DNA from: Methylococcaceae bacterium
Lineage (GTDB): Bacteria; Pseudomonadota; Gammaproteobacteria; Methylococcales; Methylomonadaceae
Assembly: GCA_947505105.1 (NCBI GenBank)
Contig: CANNKG010000004.1
Coordinates: forward strand, 1-64,000
Direction of reading: 5' to 3'
DNA length: 64,000 nucleotides
In this document: one piece after another, positions 29,733-38,466 of the stretch
How the letters are laid out: every line of letters starts with the position of its first letter
Numbering within the stretch: position 1 is the stretch's first letter
Notes under the pieces: model-generated
The model's input: only the letters and a program-made list of their open reading frames with translations
Databases searched by the model: none
Told to the model about the DNA's origin: nothing
Program-made: the position numbers and the translations under genes

Positions 29733-31892
29733 ATGGCGATTGACTTGGATGACGAAATTTTACAAGATTTTTTAGTAGAAGCGGGTGAAATTGTCGAATT
29801 ACTCGGTGAGCAACTCGTTGAGCTTGAGCAATCTCCTGATAATCTGGATTTGTTGAATGCGATTTTTCGTGGATTTCACACGATTAAAGGTGGAGCAGGT
29901 TTTTTAGCCATAGAGCCTCTGGTTGCCGTATGTCATAAGGCAGAAGATGTCTTTAACATTTTGAGACAGGGTGATCGGAAAGTTACTCAAAATCTGATGG
30001 ATGTTGTTTTGCAAGTTTTGGATGTTGTCCACGAAATGTTTAATCGTGTCCGTGTCGGAGAAGATCCTGAGCCTGCCAATCCTGAACTATTAGAAGATTT
30101 GCATGCCTTTGCATCGCCCCAGGGATTTGAAGAAGATGCGGTACAGGCAAAATCAGACCCGGAATCCAGCAATGCTCAAACCGGTATCATCGCGCCAACA
30201 AATATTGCTGACGCTGTCGAACAGGAATTTGAATCAATGTTGGAAGTGAATCCTGACCTCAATCTAGGTCAGACACAAACTGACTCCGATGAAATTACCG
30301 AGGCGGAATTTGATGAATTGTTGAATGCTTTAAATGGAAAGGGCGTACCTCCTCGTGCAACTCAGGTAAATGAAACTCCGGTACCAAATGCTTCGGATGA
30401 TATTACTGATGCGGAGTTCGATGATTTTCTAGATCAGCTGCATGGTAAAGGGAAGTTTAATCCGGAAGTTGTTAAGACTGCCGTTCCCATCGGCAAAAAA
30501 AATACAGTGGTTGAAACCGCTCATCAAGCTAAACAATCGACAGCTGCGTCGATTCAGGATAATTCCAAATCATCTTCTCCATCTTCAACGCTATCAGGTA
30601 CCTCTAAAGCTATTCCAAAACCTGAGCCAAGTCTTCATCAGCCAGTCCAGCATGGAGTGAGCGATGATCACATGGTTGATGATATAAATCTGAAAAAGGC
30701 GACCAAAGCGACGCCTCCTCAGGCTGAAAATACCGTGCGTGTCGATACCCAGGTTCTGGACGACATAATGAACATGGTTGGTGAATTGGTGTTAGTGCGT
30801 AACCGTTTTCAAACTTTGAAAGTTTCAGCTGATGTCAGTGAGGAAATGAGTAAGGCGGTGGCGAATCTTGATTTAGTGACCGCTGACTTGCAATTGGCGG
30901 TTATGAAAACGCGTATGCAGCCGATCAAGAAAGTCTTCGGCAGATTTCCACGAGTCGTTAGGGATTTGGCGCGTAGTTTGAACAAAGAAATCAGACTCGA
31001 TTTGATCGGTGAAGAAACCGATCTGGATAAAAATCTGGTTGAAGCATTGGCTGATCCGTTGGTGCATTTAGTCAGAAATGCTGTCGATCATGGTATTGAA
31101 ACTCCCGAAGCACGTGTTGCTGCTGGTAAACCTAGAGAGGGTGTGGTGGTTTTGAAAGCATCCCAAGAAGGTGATCATATTCAATTATCGATCAGTGATG
31201 ATGGCAAGGGGATGAATCCTGAAGTATTACGTAAAAAAGTCGTCGAAAAAGGCTTAATGGATGAAGATAGCGCGGTCAGACTAGACAGAAAAGAATGTTT
31301 TAATCTGATTTTTATGCCCGGATTTTCAACTAAAACTGAAATATCCGATGTTTCAGGACGAGGTGTCGGCATGGATGTGGTGAAAACGCGTATTAATCAG
31401 ATGAACGGCATGGTTGAGGTTGATTCCGAAGAGGGTGTTGGTAGTAGAATTATTATCAAGGTTCCATTAACCCTTGCGATTATGCCTACGCTGATGGTTA
31501 AACTTGGGCATCAGGCATTTGCTCTGCCGTTAGCCAGTGTTTTAGAAATTCTGGACCTGGATCTCAATCATACCAATGTCGTGGATGGGCAGTTAGTGAT
31601 CATGGTCAGACAAAAAGCGCTGCCGATTTTCTATTTGAGTGATTGGTTAATTAATGATCCCAATTATACTAATGATAAGAAACGCATGGGGCATATCGTT
31701 GTTGTCAATGCAGGGGGGCGTCAGGTAGGTTTTGTGGTAGATCATCTCGTCGGCCAGGAAGAAGTGGTGATCAAGGCGTTGGGTGCCAAATTACAAGGTC
31801 TTGATGGGCTTTCAGGTGCTACGATTACAGGTGATGGCAAAATAGCCCTGATTCTGGATGTGCCGGGATTGATGAAACGATATGTAAACTAA
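29733..31892 (+). CDS. cheA: chemotaxis histidine kinase CheA
   Basis: A 719-residue kinase. P1 Hpt domain with the phospho-His in FRGFHTIKGGAGFL near 49; P3 dimerisation helices near 335-400; P4 ATP-binding domain with HLVRNAVDHGIE near 447, ISDDGKGM near 486 and GRGVGMDVV near 542; P5 CheW-like domain from about 580. Between P1 and P3 the linker has two similar acidic segments, EITEAEFDELLNALNGKG near 185 and DITDAEFDDFLDQLHGKG near 222, which could be docking sites. The gene is packed 14 bases after cheZ and 17 before cheB. Confidence 0.97.
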   Translation: MAIDLDDEILQDFLVEAGEIVELLGEQLVELEQSPDNLDLLNAIFRGFHTIKGGAGFLAIEPLVAVCHKAEDVFNILRQGDRKVTQNLMDVVLQVLDVVHEMFNRVRVGEDPEPANPELLEDLHAFASPQGFEEDAVQAKSDPESSNAQTGIIAPTNIADAVEQEFESMLEVNPDLNLGQTQTDSDEITEAEFDELLNALNGKGVPPRATQVNETPVPNASDDITDAEFDDFLDQLHGKGKFNPEVVKTAVPIGKKNTVVETAHQAKQSTAASIQDNSKSSSPSSTLSGTSKAIPKPEPSLHQPVQHGVSDDHMVDDINLKKATKATPPQAENTVRVDTQVLDDIMNMVGELVLVRNRFQTLKVSADVSEEMSKAVANLDLVTADLQLAVMKTRMQPIKKVFGRFPRVVRDLARSLNKEIRLDLIGEETDLDKNLVEALADPLVHLVRNAVDHGIETPEARVAAGKPREGVVVLKASQEGDHIQLSISDDGKGMNPEVLRKKVVEKGLMDEDSAVRLDRKECFNLIFMPGFSTKTEISDVSGRGVGMDVVKTRINQMNGMVEVDSEEGVGSRIIIKVPLTLAIMPTLMVKLGHQAFALPLASVLEILDLDLNHTNVVDGQLVIMVRQKALPIFYLSDWLINDPNYTNDKKRMGHIVVVNAGGRQVGFVVDHLVGQEEVVIKALGAKLQGLDGLSGATITGDGKIALILDVPGLMKRYVN

Positions 31893-31909
31893 ATTGAGTT
31901 AATCTCAAA

Positions 31910-33052
31910 ATGACCATTAAGGTGTTAGTCGTTGATGATTCGACTTTTGTCTGTAAGATAATCAAAAGAATTCTCGAAGAAGATCCCGAATTTTCTGTCG
32001 TCGGTTTTGCCGCTAATGGTCAGGAAGCAATTGTAAAAACGGCTTCTTTGGCACCCGATGTTATCACGATGGATGTTGAAATGCCGATCATGGATGGGAT
32101 TAATGCGGTGAAAAGGATTATGGCGGAATGTCCTACTCCGGTGTTAATGTTGTCGGCCATGACCCAGGTGGGCGCTAAAGCTACCTTTGATGCCTTGAAT
32201 GCAGGGGCAATTGACTTTCTTCCCAAGCAACTAGACGATATTGACCGCAATCATGAAAATGCTAAGCAGCAATTAAGACTCCGTGTGCGGACAGTTGCAG
32301 CGACGGCATCCGTGGTTCGTAAACGCAAAATCTTGACCTCATCGAATTCGATGATGGTAAATTCATTTAATCCTCCGTTTAATTCTGTCTCGCTTTCATT
32401 GAAAAATGGCGTTCGGAATTTTACACCGGAAGCGACAAAGTCGATTTCAAATAGTCCGTATGCTTCTCCGTTAGTGTTGTCCAATATGAAACTGTTAGTG
32501 ATTGTTGCGTCAACCGGTGGGCCGGTGGCTATTCAAAAAATATTAGTCGCATTGCCCTCAAGATGTCCAGTACCTGTGCTCTTAATTCAACATATGCCGG
32601 CAAATTTTACGCGTAGTTTTGCGGAACGCTTGGATAATGTCTGTCAAATTCGGGTTAAAGAAGCTGAACATGGCGATATTTTGGAACCAGGGAGCGCTGC
32701 GTTAGCCCCTGGTGGTATGCAATTGGAAATTAAATCCAGCTCTGGTAAATGTCGGGTTGAATTGCGTCCAAAAAGTTCAAGTGATATATATGCCCCTTGT
32801 GCGGATATCACCTTAACCTCAATTGCCGAGTATTTTCCGGGGCAATCATTGGCCATTATTTTGACGGGTATGGGCGCTGACGGTAAAGAGGGAGCTGCAA
32901 TGCTTAAACGAGGCGGTGCTACGATTTGGGCTCAAAATGAAGCCAGTTGCACTATCTATGGGATGCCGAAAGCGGTCATCGATGCTCGATTAGCCGATAA
33001 AGTATATGATCTGGATGATATCGCTGTGGCGTTTAAAAGAATAACGTCATGA
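31910..33052 (+). CDS. cheB: protein-glutamate methylesterase CheB
   Basis: A 380-residue adaptation enzyme: a receiver domain (VVDDSTFVCK, phospho-Asp in VITMDVEMPIMDG near 56), a linker, and the methylesterase domain with the catalytic Ser in VASTGGPVAI near 200, His in LIQHMPANF near 227 and Asp in GMGADGKEG near 323. It overlaps the start of motC by 4 bases. No cheR is in the window, so the matching methyltransferase must be elsewhere. Confidence 0.96.
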   Translation: MTIKVLVVDDSTFVCKIIKRILEEDPEFSVVGFAANGQEAIVKTASLAPDVITMDVEMPIMDGINAVKRIMAECPTPVLMLSAMTQVGAKATFDALNAGAIDFLPKQLDDIDRNHENAKQQLRLRVRTVAATASVVRKRKILTSSNSMMVNSFNPPFNSVSLSLKNGVRNFTPEATKSISNSPYASPLVLSNMKLLVIVASTGGPVAIQKILVALPSRCPVPVLLIQHMPANFTRSFAERLDNVCQIRVKEAEHGDILEPGSAALAPGGMQLEIKSSSGKCRVELRPKSSSDIYAPCADITLTSIAEYFPGQSLAIILTGMGADGKEGAAMLKRGGATIWAQNEASCTIYGMPKAVIDARLADKVYDLDDIAVAFKRITS

Positions 33053-33801
33053 ATTTTCTAAGTGTTATAGGGATCGTTCTCGCTTTCGGGGCAATTTTGC
33101 TCGGAAATATGCTGGACGGTGGGCATGTGAGTGCTCTTATCAACTGGCCTGCCTTGATCATTGTGTTCGGCGGTACGGTGGGTGCGGCATGTTTGCAATT
33201 TTCACCGAGTATTTTTCTTAAAAGTTTGAAAATCTCAGGGCGAGTTTTTTTTCCGCCCAAGTTGATGCTGGAAGAACAAATCCAAAAAATTGTGAAATGG
33301 AGCTTAATTGCTCGTAAAAACGGCTTACTTGATTTGGAACGTGCAGTAGACCAGGAAAAGGATAGTCTGGCTAAAAAAGGCCTACAATTATTGGTGGATG
33401 GTAATGAACCAGGAATGATCAAGGATGCGCTGTTGATTGAACTGGAAATCAAGGAGTATTCCGATCTGCAAGTAGCCAAAGTGTATGAAGCTATGGGCGG
33501 CTATGCGCCAACCATCGGGATTATCGGAGCAGTCATGGGTTTAATTCACGTCATGCAGAATTTATCCGATCCGGCGCTGTTAGGGCAAGGGATTGCCACC
33601 GCTTTTGTCGCGACGATTTATGGCGTAGGTTCGGCGAATTTGATTTTTTTACCGATTGCTCAACAGTTAAAGAGTCAAGCGCATGCCTTGTCTCAGGCCA
33701 GAGAGATGATCATTGAAGGGATCGTGGCGATTGCGTTGGGTGAAAATCCGCGTAATATTGAACTCAAATTAACGGGTTTTTTAACCGACGATTCTCATTG
33801 A
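33049..33801 (+). CDS. motC: flagellar stator protein MotC (MotA family)
   Basis: A 250-residue inner-membrane protein with four transmembrane segments (about 1-22, 30-50, 150-170, 180-205) and a cytoplasmic loop carrying charged residues that touch FliG. Signature YAPTIGIIGAVMGLIHVM near 151-168 with the conserved prolines. Named MotC by its place after cheB as in Pseudomonas; by sequence alone it is a MotA/PomA family protein. It starts within the cheB stop (ATGA). Confidence 0.93.
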   Translation: MNFLSVIGIVLAFGAILLGNMLDGGHVSALINWPALIIVFGGTVGAACLQFSPSIFLKSLKISGRVFFPPKLMLEEQIQKIVKWSLIARKNGLLDLERAVDQEKDSLAKKGLQLLVDGNEPGMIKDALLIELEIKEYSDLQVAKVYEAMGGYAPTIGIIGAVMGLIHVMQNLSDPALLGQGIATAFVATIYGVGSANLIFLPIAQQLKSQAHALSQAREMIIEGIVAIALGENPRNIELKLTGFLTDDSH

Positions 33802-33825
33802 ATCTAGCGAATACCGGGATTAAAT

Positions 33826-34785
33826 GTGGCAAGGCAACGACGGCGTAAATCGGTGGAAGAAGCGGAGCACAACGAACGTTGGATGGTGTCGTATGCTGAT
33901 TTTATTACGCTATTATTTGCGTTTTTTGTGGTGATGTATTCCATCTCTTCCGTGAATGAAGGCAAATACCGGGTCCTAACCGATTCTTTGGGGGAGGCAT
34001 TTGCGGTAGGTTCCGAACATGAGCGGACTCCAAAAAATAATAATCCACTTGGTTTGGATTCTGAAGACAGTATCGATATTCAGCCGATCAAATTGGATGA
34101 GCCGCCCGTCGATAAACAAACCAACGCCTTGAGTGAGGAAATATTGAAGGAGCGAGAATCTCTTCAAGCCGTTTCCGGACAATTACAGGAAGTGTTGACT
34201 GATTTTATTGAACAAAAATTGGTGGATGTTAAAAAGCATGATTTCTGGATCGAGTTGGAAATGAATTCCGAGTTATTGTTTTCCAGTGGTGAATCTGAGT
34301 TGTCAAAACAAGCGTTACCGATTGTGAATAAAGTAGCGCAAGTAGTGCGGGTTTTACCGAATATGTTGAGTGTCGAAGGCTATACCGATAATCTGCCGAT
34401 CAACACGATCAAATTTCCCTCCAATTGGGATTTAGCAGCGGCACGGGCAAGTAGCGTGGTAAAAGCCTTAATTGCCCAAGGCGTCGATCCGACCAGATTA
34501 TCTGCGGTTGGCTATGGAGAATTCCATCCTGTAGCCGATAACGAAACAGTAGAGGGACGCTTTAAAAATCGGCGCGTGGTCTTGTTATTGATGTCACGCG
34601 TAATTTCACGTTATGGCACCAATGATCAGGAACGGGCAAGAATGTTGAACTTGGACGCTAATCCCAAGTCTGAATTACCTATAGGTATGGTCAAGCCATC
34701 GGAGGCAAAAATGGTTCTTCCTATTGACAAACAAGCTGTTCAGGAAATGCCGGGCGCATACGTCAGTCGATTTTCCAAAAAATAA
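33826..34785 (+). CDS. motD: flagellar stator protein MotD (MotB family)
   Basis: A 319-residue protein with one transmembrane helix near 24-43 holding the ion-binding Asp (SYADFITLLFAFFVVMYS), a periplasmic plug/linker region, and an OmpA-like peptidoglycan-binding domain near 150-265 (VEGYTDNLPINT, NWDLAAARA, GYGEFHPVADN). The C-terminal extension of about 50 residues past the OmpA domain is variable. It starts with GTG at 33826. It pairs with MotC. Confidence 0.93.
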   Translation: MARQRRRKSVEEAEHNERWMVSYADFITLLFAFFVVMYSISSVNEGKYRVLTDSLGEAFAVGSEHERTPKNNNPLGLDSEDSIDIQPIKLDEPPVDKQTNALSEEILKERESLQAVSGQLQEVLTDFIEQKLVDVKKHDFWIELEMNSELLFSSGESELSKQALPIVNKVAQVVRVLPNMLSVEGYTDNLPINTIKFPSNWDLAAARASSVVKALIAQGVDPTRLSAVGYGEFHPVADNETVEGRFKNRRVVLLLMSRVISRYGTNDQERARMLNLDANPKSELPIGMVKPSEAKMVLPIDKQAVQEMPGAYVSRFSKK

Positions 34786-34828
34786 CCAGAAGCAAACTGA
34801 AGTTAACTTGAAATAAACGGACTGATTT

Positions 34829-35635
34829 ATGAAAATATGGGCTGTTTCAAATCAAAAAGGCGGCGTCGGCAAAACGACCACCGTGATCGCTCTGGGAGGA
34901 TTATTATCCTCCTGGGGATTCAGAACATTATTGATTGATCTTGACCCCCATGGCGCATTAACTAGTTATTTCAAGATGAATCCCGATGAAATTGAGGGTA
35001 GTGTTTATCATCTGTTTCACGATGCCAGTGTTAAAAAATCACCGGTAACGCCTGAACCCTATATCGTGCGGACTGAATTTGCGGGCCTGTCGATCTTGCC
35101 GGCATCAACGGCAATGGCGACCCTGGATCGACAAGTCGCTTCGATGGTAGGGATGGGATTGGTCATCGCCAATGCGCTAAAAAAAGTCTCGGATCAATAT
35201 GACTATGTGATTATCGATAGTCCGCCCATGTTGGGTGTTCTGATGATTAATGCGTTGGCTGCGTGCGAACGCTTGATTATGCCAGTTATTGCCGAATTTC
35301 TGGCCTTGAAAGGCCTGGAGCGGATGTACAAAACCTTAAAGATGGTTTTTAACTCACGCAAAATCGCACCGCGCTATACCATTGTGCCCACGATGTTTGA
35401 TAAACGCACTATCGAAGCAAGAGAGAGTCTGCAGCATTTGCATACCCACTATTCTGAATCTTTGTGGCCTTCAGTCATTCCGATTGATACCAAATATCGG
35501 GATGCAAGTCGTTTGGGAATTCCTGGCCCCTTGTATGTTCCTACTAGCAAAGCATCCGAAGCTTACGCCGATTTGTTGGAATTCCTGTTACAGGATATCC
35601 AGACGCCGTCTCATAAACTCGGGATGTCGGTGTGA
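34829..35635 (+). CDS. parC: ParA-family ATPase ParC for chemotaxis array placement
   Basis: A 268-residue ParA-like ATPase: Walker A NQKGGVGKTTTVIALG near 8-23, DLDPHGALTSYF near 38-49 and VIIDSPPMLGVLMINAL near 126-142. In Vibrio and Pseudomonas the gene at this position (between motD and the CheW-like parP) localises chemotaxis arrays to the cell pole, which supports the name here. It overlaps parP by 4 bases (GTGA). Confidence 0.9.
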   Translation: MKIWAVSNQKGGVGKTTTVIALGGLLSSWGFRTLLIDLDPHGALTSYFKMNPDEIEGSVYHLFHDASVKKSPVTPEPYIVRTEFAGLSILPASTAMATLDRQVASMVGMGLVIANALKKVSDQYDYVIIDSPPMLGVLMINALAACERLIMPVIAEFLALKGLERMYKTLKMVFNSRKIAPRYTIVPTMFDKRTIEARESLQHLHTHYSESLWPSVIPIDTKYRDASRLGIPGPLYVPTSKASEAYADLLEFLLQDIQTPSHKLGMSV

Positions 35636-36501
35636 GTGCGATAACGCCCCCCAACGAAATTCTGGAGCAGAGTCTTGCTCTGGAATTGTATCTTAAGTTG
35701 CTCTTGACCGAAGAAACCGAAGAAATCGAAGATGAGCCTGAACCGTTACCGGAGCTTGAGTCCGAACCTGAATACAGATCTGCGTCTAAATCGACTCTCA
35801 CCGAACCGATAGTCGTTGTTCAGCCATTGATCAAGCCCTCAATAAGCCCCAAACCTCTTGAACTTCCGGTTCCATCGACGCTTACGACGTTGGCAGTCGA
35901 AAAAAAACCATCGATGTCGTTGTCAACTCTGGATCTAACGCTTACGACAATCATTGAGGCACCGCCAGAAGAAATAATAACGCCTGTACCGATCGTAAAA
36001 CCGATTCCTGTCAAGGTGCCGGAAGTTAAACCGATTAGGCCTTTATCAATCATGCCGGAGTGGTCTCGTGGAGAATTTCAAGCCTTGTTTTTTCGCGTCG
36101 AGCATTTGATTTTGGCAACGCCTTTAACAGAATTATCCAGAACCATACTTTTTAATCGTAAACCGACTAAAATTCCTATTCAACCTTCATGGTTCTTGGG
36201 ATTATTGGAACATCAGGGAACTAAAATCGGGATTCTTGATACCGGTCAACTCATTTTTGGCAAATTACGGGGCGCTAATCGGGATTTGGAGGAGCGTCCT
36301 TTTACCAGCTTGTTGATCAGTGGTGACGGCAAATGGGGCTTGGCCTGTGATGAAGTGTTGGCGATCAGTAAAATTATTCCGGATAAGGTTCGTTGGAGAA
36401 CTTTCCGTAAAAATCGACCTTGGTTAATTGGTACCGTGATTGATGAATTAACAGCTGTGGTAGATATTACTCAGTTGTTACCAAGAAAAAAATCGAACTA
36501 A
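35632..36501 (+). CDS. parP: ParP-like coupling protein with C-terminal CheW-like domain
   Basis: A 289-residue protein: an acidic, Pro-rich low-complexity N-terminal half (about 1-135, with many LP/EPE and PIVKPIPV stretches) and a C-terminal CheW-like (AIF) domain from about 145 (WSRGEFQALFFRVEHLILATPLTELSRTI) to the end. ParP proteins link ParC to CheA and receptors. It starts with a GTG overlapping the parC stop. The disordered N-terminus is probably the ParC-binding tether. Confidence 0.88.
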   Translation: MSAITPPNEILEQSLALELYLKLLLTEETEEIEDEPEPLPELESEPEYRSASKSTLTEPIVVVQPLIKPSISPKPLELPVPSTLTTLAVEKKPSMSLSTLDLTLTTIIEAPPEEIITPVPIVKPIPVKVPEVKPIRPLSIMPEWSRGEFQALFFRVEHLILATPLTELSRTILFNRKPTKIPIQPSWFLGLLEHQGTKIGILDTGQLIFGKLRGANRDLEERPFTSLLISGDGKWGLACDEVLAISKIIPDKVRWRTFRKNRPWLIGTVIDELTAVVDITQLLPRKKSN

Positions 36502-36583
36502 AAATTCGAAAAAATCATGATTTTGGGCTACTATTGCTCAATAGTGGATTAACATTAATGGCTATGTACTCGGGAATAACACC

Positions 36584-37051
36584 ATGGAATCAAAACAAAA
36601 TGATCCTGTAATGCAGTGGGTAACTTTTCGGTTAGGCGACGAAAAGTATGGAATTAACGTCATGCAGGTACAGGAGGTCCTCAGAATTACCGAAATTGCA
36701 CCGGTTCCTGGCGCACCTTTTTATGTCTTAGGAATCATCAATTTGCGTGGTAATGTGGTGACGGTAATCGACACTCGCAATCGCTTTGGTTTGCCGCCTA
36801 AGGAAACCGATGATGCTTCAAGAATTGTTATTATTGAGACTGAAAATCACATTATTGGCATTATGGTAGATAGTGTTGCGGAAGTCGTTGAGTTGCGGGC
36901 TTCAGAAATTGAAACCGCGCCGAATGTCGGTAATGAAGAAACCTCGAAATACATTCAGGGCGTTACAGGTCGAGATAATGAATTGTTGATTTTAGTGGAT
37001 CTAAATAAATTTCTCAGTGATGAGGAAAAAGTCGAATTAGATATGTTTTAG
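36584..37051 (+). CDS. cheW: chemotaxis coupling protein CheW
   Basis: A 155-residue protein with one CheW domain linking receptors to CheA. Conserved pieces are YGINVMQVQEVLRITEIAPVPGAP near 23-46, GIINLRGNVVTVIDTRNRFGLP near 50-71, and MVDSVAEVV near 94. It has an 82-base upstream gap containing an imperfect hairpin (CTACTATT/AATAGTGG) of unknown meaning. Confidence 0.96.
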   Translation: MESKQNDPVMQWVTFRLGDEKYGINVMQVQEVLRITEIAPVPGAPFYVLGIINLRGNVVTVIDTRNRFGLPPKETDDASRIVIIETENHIIGIMVDSVAEVVELRASEIETAPNVGNEETSKYIQGVTGRDNELLILVDLNKFLSDEEKVELDMF

Positions 37052-37206
37052 ACTGTCGGAATATCAGCAGTCCAAGCCGGATGTTTCAGGGAAAGCAGCG
37101 CTGGTCGAATTGTCTTTAAATTAAGCTTATTTAGAGATAGTCTAATTGATAGTACTTTGGCATTATTATGGGTCTAAATTCTGAATAAAAATGGGGATAT
37201 TATCAA

Positions 37207-37386
37207 ATGGTTAATGTAGAGCCGATATTCCCGTTATTTGCGATAAATAAAGTGCTTAAAGTCATTAAAAAGCAGAAGTACCCACTTTCGAATCGACCGT
37301 TATCACAGCAATCAAAAAAATCACCACCAGAGACGCCAGAGTCTGAAAATGATCAACAAATTCAGCATATTGATGAAATTGTATAA
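37207..37386 (+). CDS. small coupled ORF, 59 residues, unknown function
   Basis: An ORF too short for usual gene lists. It begins with ATG at 37207 after GGGGAT (spacing about 8) and ends with TAA whose last base starts the ATG of the DUF2802 gene (TAATG), a strong coupling signal. Product: hydrophobic start with PIFPLFAINKVLKVIKK, then a basic Lys/Gln/Ser/Pro-rich middle and an acidic end (QHIDEIV). It has no recognised domain. Its place in the chemotaxis operon and its coupled stop suggest it is expressed and may act with the DUF2802 protein. Confidence 0.6.
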   Translation: MVNVEPIFPLFAINKVLKVIKKQKYPLSNRPLSQQSKKSPPETPESENDQQIQHIDEIV

Positions 37387-37778
37387 TGGTTGATATTTTT
37401 TTAGGCATATACAGCGTACTCTTGCTTCTTGTAGTGATTGTTCTGATTTGGCTGGTTTACGATCGATTCAAGCTCAAAAAGGAGATTGACGCGCTGACTG
37501 ATTCAGTGAATCGGAATAATAGGGATATTTCAGGGCTTTGCTCGGCTGCGATCACGATAGACACTCGGATGACCGAAGGTGCTGATCAATTAAACGCCGC
37601 TCTTCAAAAAATCAATGATCTACAGCGCACCGAATCAACGGCTCAACCTTATTATAGTGTCATCCAAAAAATACGCGCGGGTGCGACTGTTGCTGATCTG
37701 ATGCAAAACTCAGGATTAAGTCGAGATGAGGCGGTGTTATTAATCCGTTTGCATGGCAACCCGCAGTCAAAAAAATAA
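37386..37778 (+). CDS. DUF2802 family membrane-anchored protein
   Basis: A 130-residue protein with an N-terminal transmembrane helix (about 3-23, FLGIYSVLLLLVVIVLIWLVY), a coiled coil (about 28-85), and a C-terminal helix-turn-helix-like segment (GATVADLMQNSGLSRDEAVLLIRLHG, about 97-122). The family commonly closes polar flagellar/chemotaxis operons (as after cheW in Pseudomonas), but its role is unknown. It overlaps the 59-codon ORF by one base. Confidence 0.85.
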   Translation: MVDIFLGIYSVLLLLVVIVLIWLVYDRFKLKKEIDALTDSVNRNNRDISGLCSAAITIDTRMTEGADQLNAALQKINDLQRTESTAQPYYSVIQKIRAGATVADLMQNSGLSRDEAVLLIRLHGNPQSKK

Positions 37779-37844
37779 CTGTGCTGCATACTGCAATTTA
37801 ACATCAGCAGCATTGAATTTTTTATAGACTTTTAGCTTTTATTT

Positions 37845-38312
37845 ATGGAATTTCCTTCTCGTGCCAATCATTTCCAGATGCACCATGCCGAATTACTCAG
37901 ATTCAGCTTTTTGCAGTGGACGGGTAACGATTTATTAGATCGACAACTCGATGCTTTAGCGTTTGCAGAGCAACTGTTCTATGCGCCATTTGCGGTGCTT
38001 TCGCATAATACCGCTTCCGACCCTCTATTTAATTATGCCAATAGTAAAGCCCTCGAATTGTTCGAGCTCGATTGGGAGAGCTTGTTGGCTCTGCCGTCGC
38101 GCTATTCGGCAGAACCTATTAACCGAGATGAACGAGCTCAGTTATTGGAAAATGTCACGCGAGATGGTTATATTAAAAACTATCAAGGCATTCGGATTTC
38201 CAGCACTGGTCGACGTTTTCAAATCAGTGATGCAGTGGTGTGGAATTTGGTTGATGGTGAACAACACAAATGCGGACAAGCTGCCTATTTTAAACATTGG
38301 CTTTATTTATAA
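37845..38312 (+). CDS. MEKHLA-domain protein (PAS-related)
   Basis: A 155-residue cytosolic protein whose whole length matches the MEKHLA domain, a PAS-like fold. Recognisable features are the LLRFSFLQWTG start, YAPFAVLSHNTASDPLFNYANSKALELFELDWE near 46-77 and PSRYSAEPINRDERAQLLENV near 84-104. Ligand and partners are unknown. It starts 66 bases after the DUF2802 gene on the same strand and may be the last gene of the cluster. Confidence 0.82.
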   Translation: MEFPSRANHFQMHHAELLRFSFLQWTGNDLLDRQLDALAFAEQLFYAPFAVLSHNTASDPLFNYANSKALELFELDWESLLALPSRYSAEPINRDERAQLLENVTRDGYIKNYQGIRISSTGRRFQISDAVVWNLVDGEQHKCGQAAYFKHWLYL

Positions 38313-38466
38313 ATGCGCATAAAAGCCATTCGATCATTTCAAGCAATTTTTCGATCGTGCGTATCAGGAATTCTCAATTTTGGACAGTCTATAGTGGTTT
38401 CAAATTCAGAATTGCTGCGTGCGAATAAAATTTCAAAATTTCTAACAAAATACAAAGTGAATAGAC

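Noticed and set aside
32993-33000. GCCGATAA near the end of cheB as a promoter for motC
   Set aside because: No -35 match at the right distance, and it lies in conserved coding sequence.
33033-33479. 148-codon minus-strand ORF opposite motC
   Set aside because: Fully antisense to a clear MotA-family gene, with no family likeness; a codon-bias shadow.
37203-37227. Sigma-28-like TCAAA-N13-GCCGATA overlapping the start of the 59-codon ORF
   Set aside because: Spacing is one base short of the good example at 58105 and the -10 falls inside the coding sequence; could be chance.
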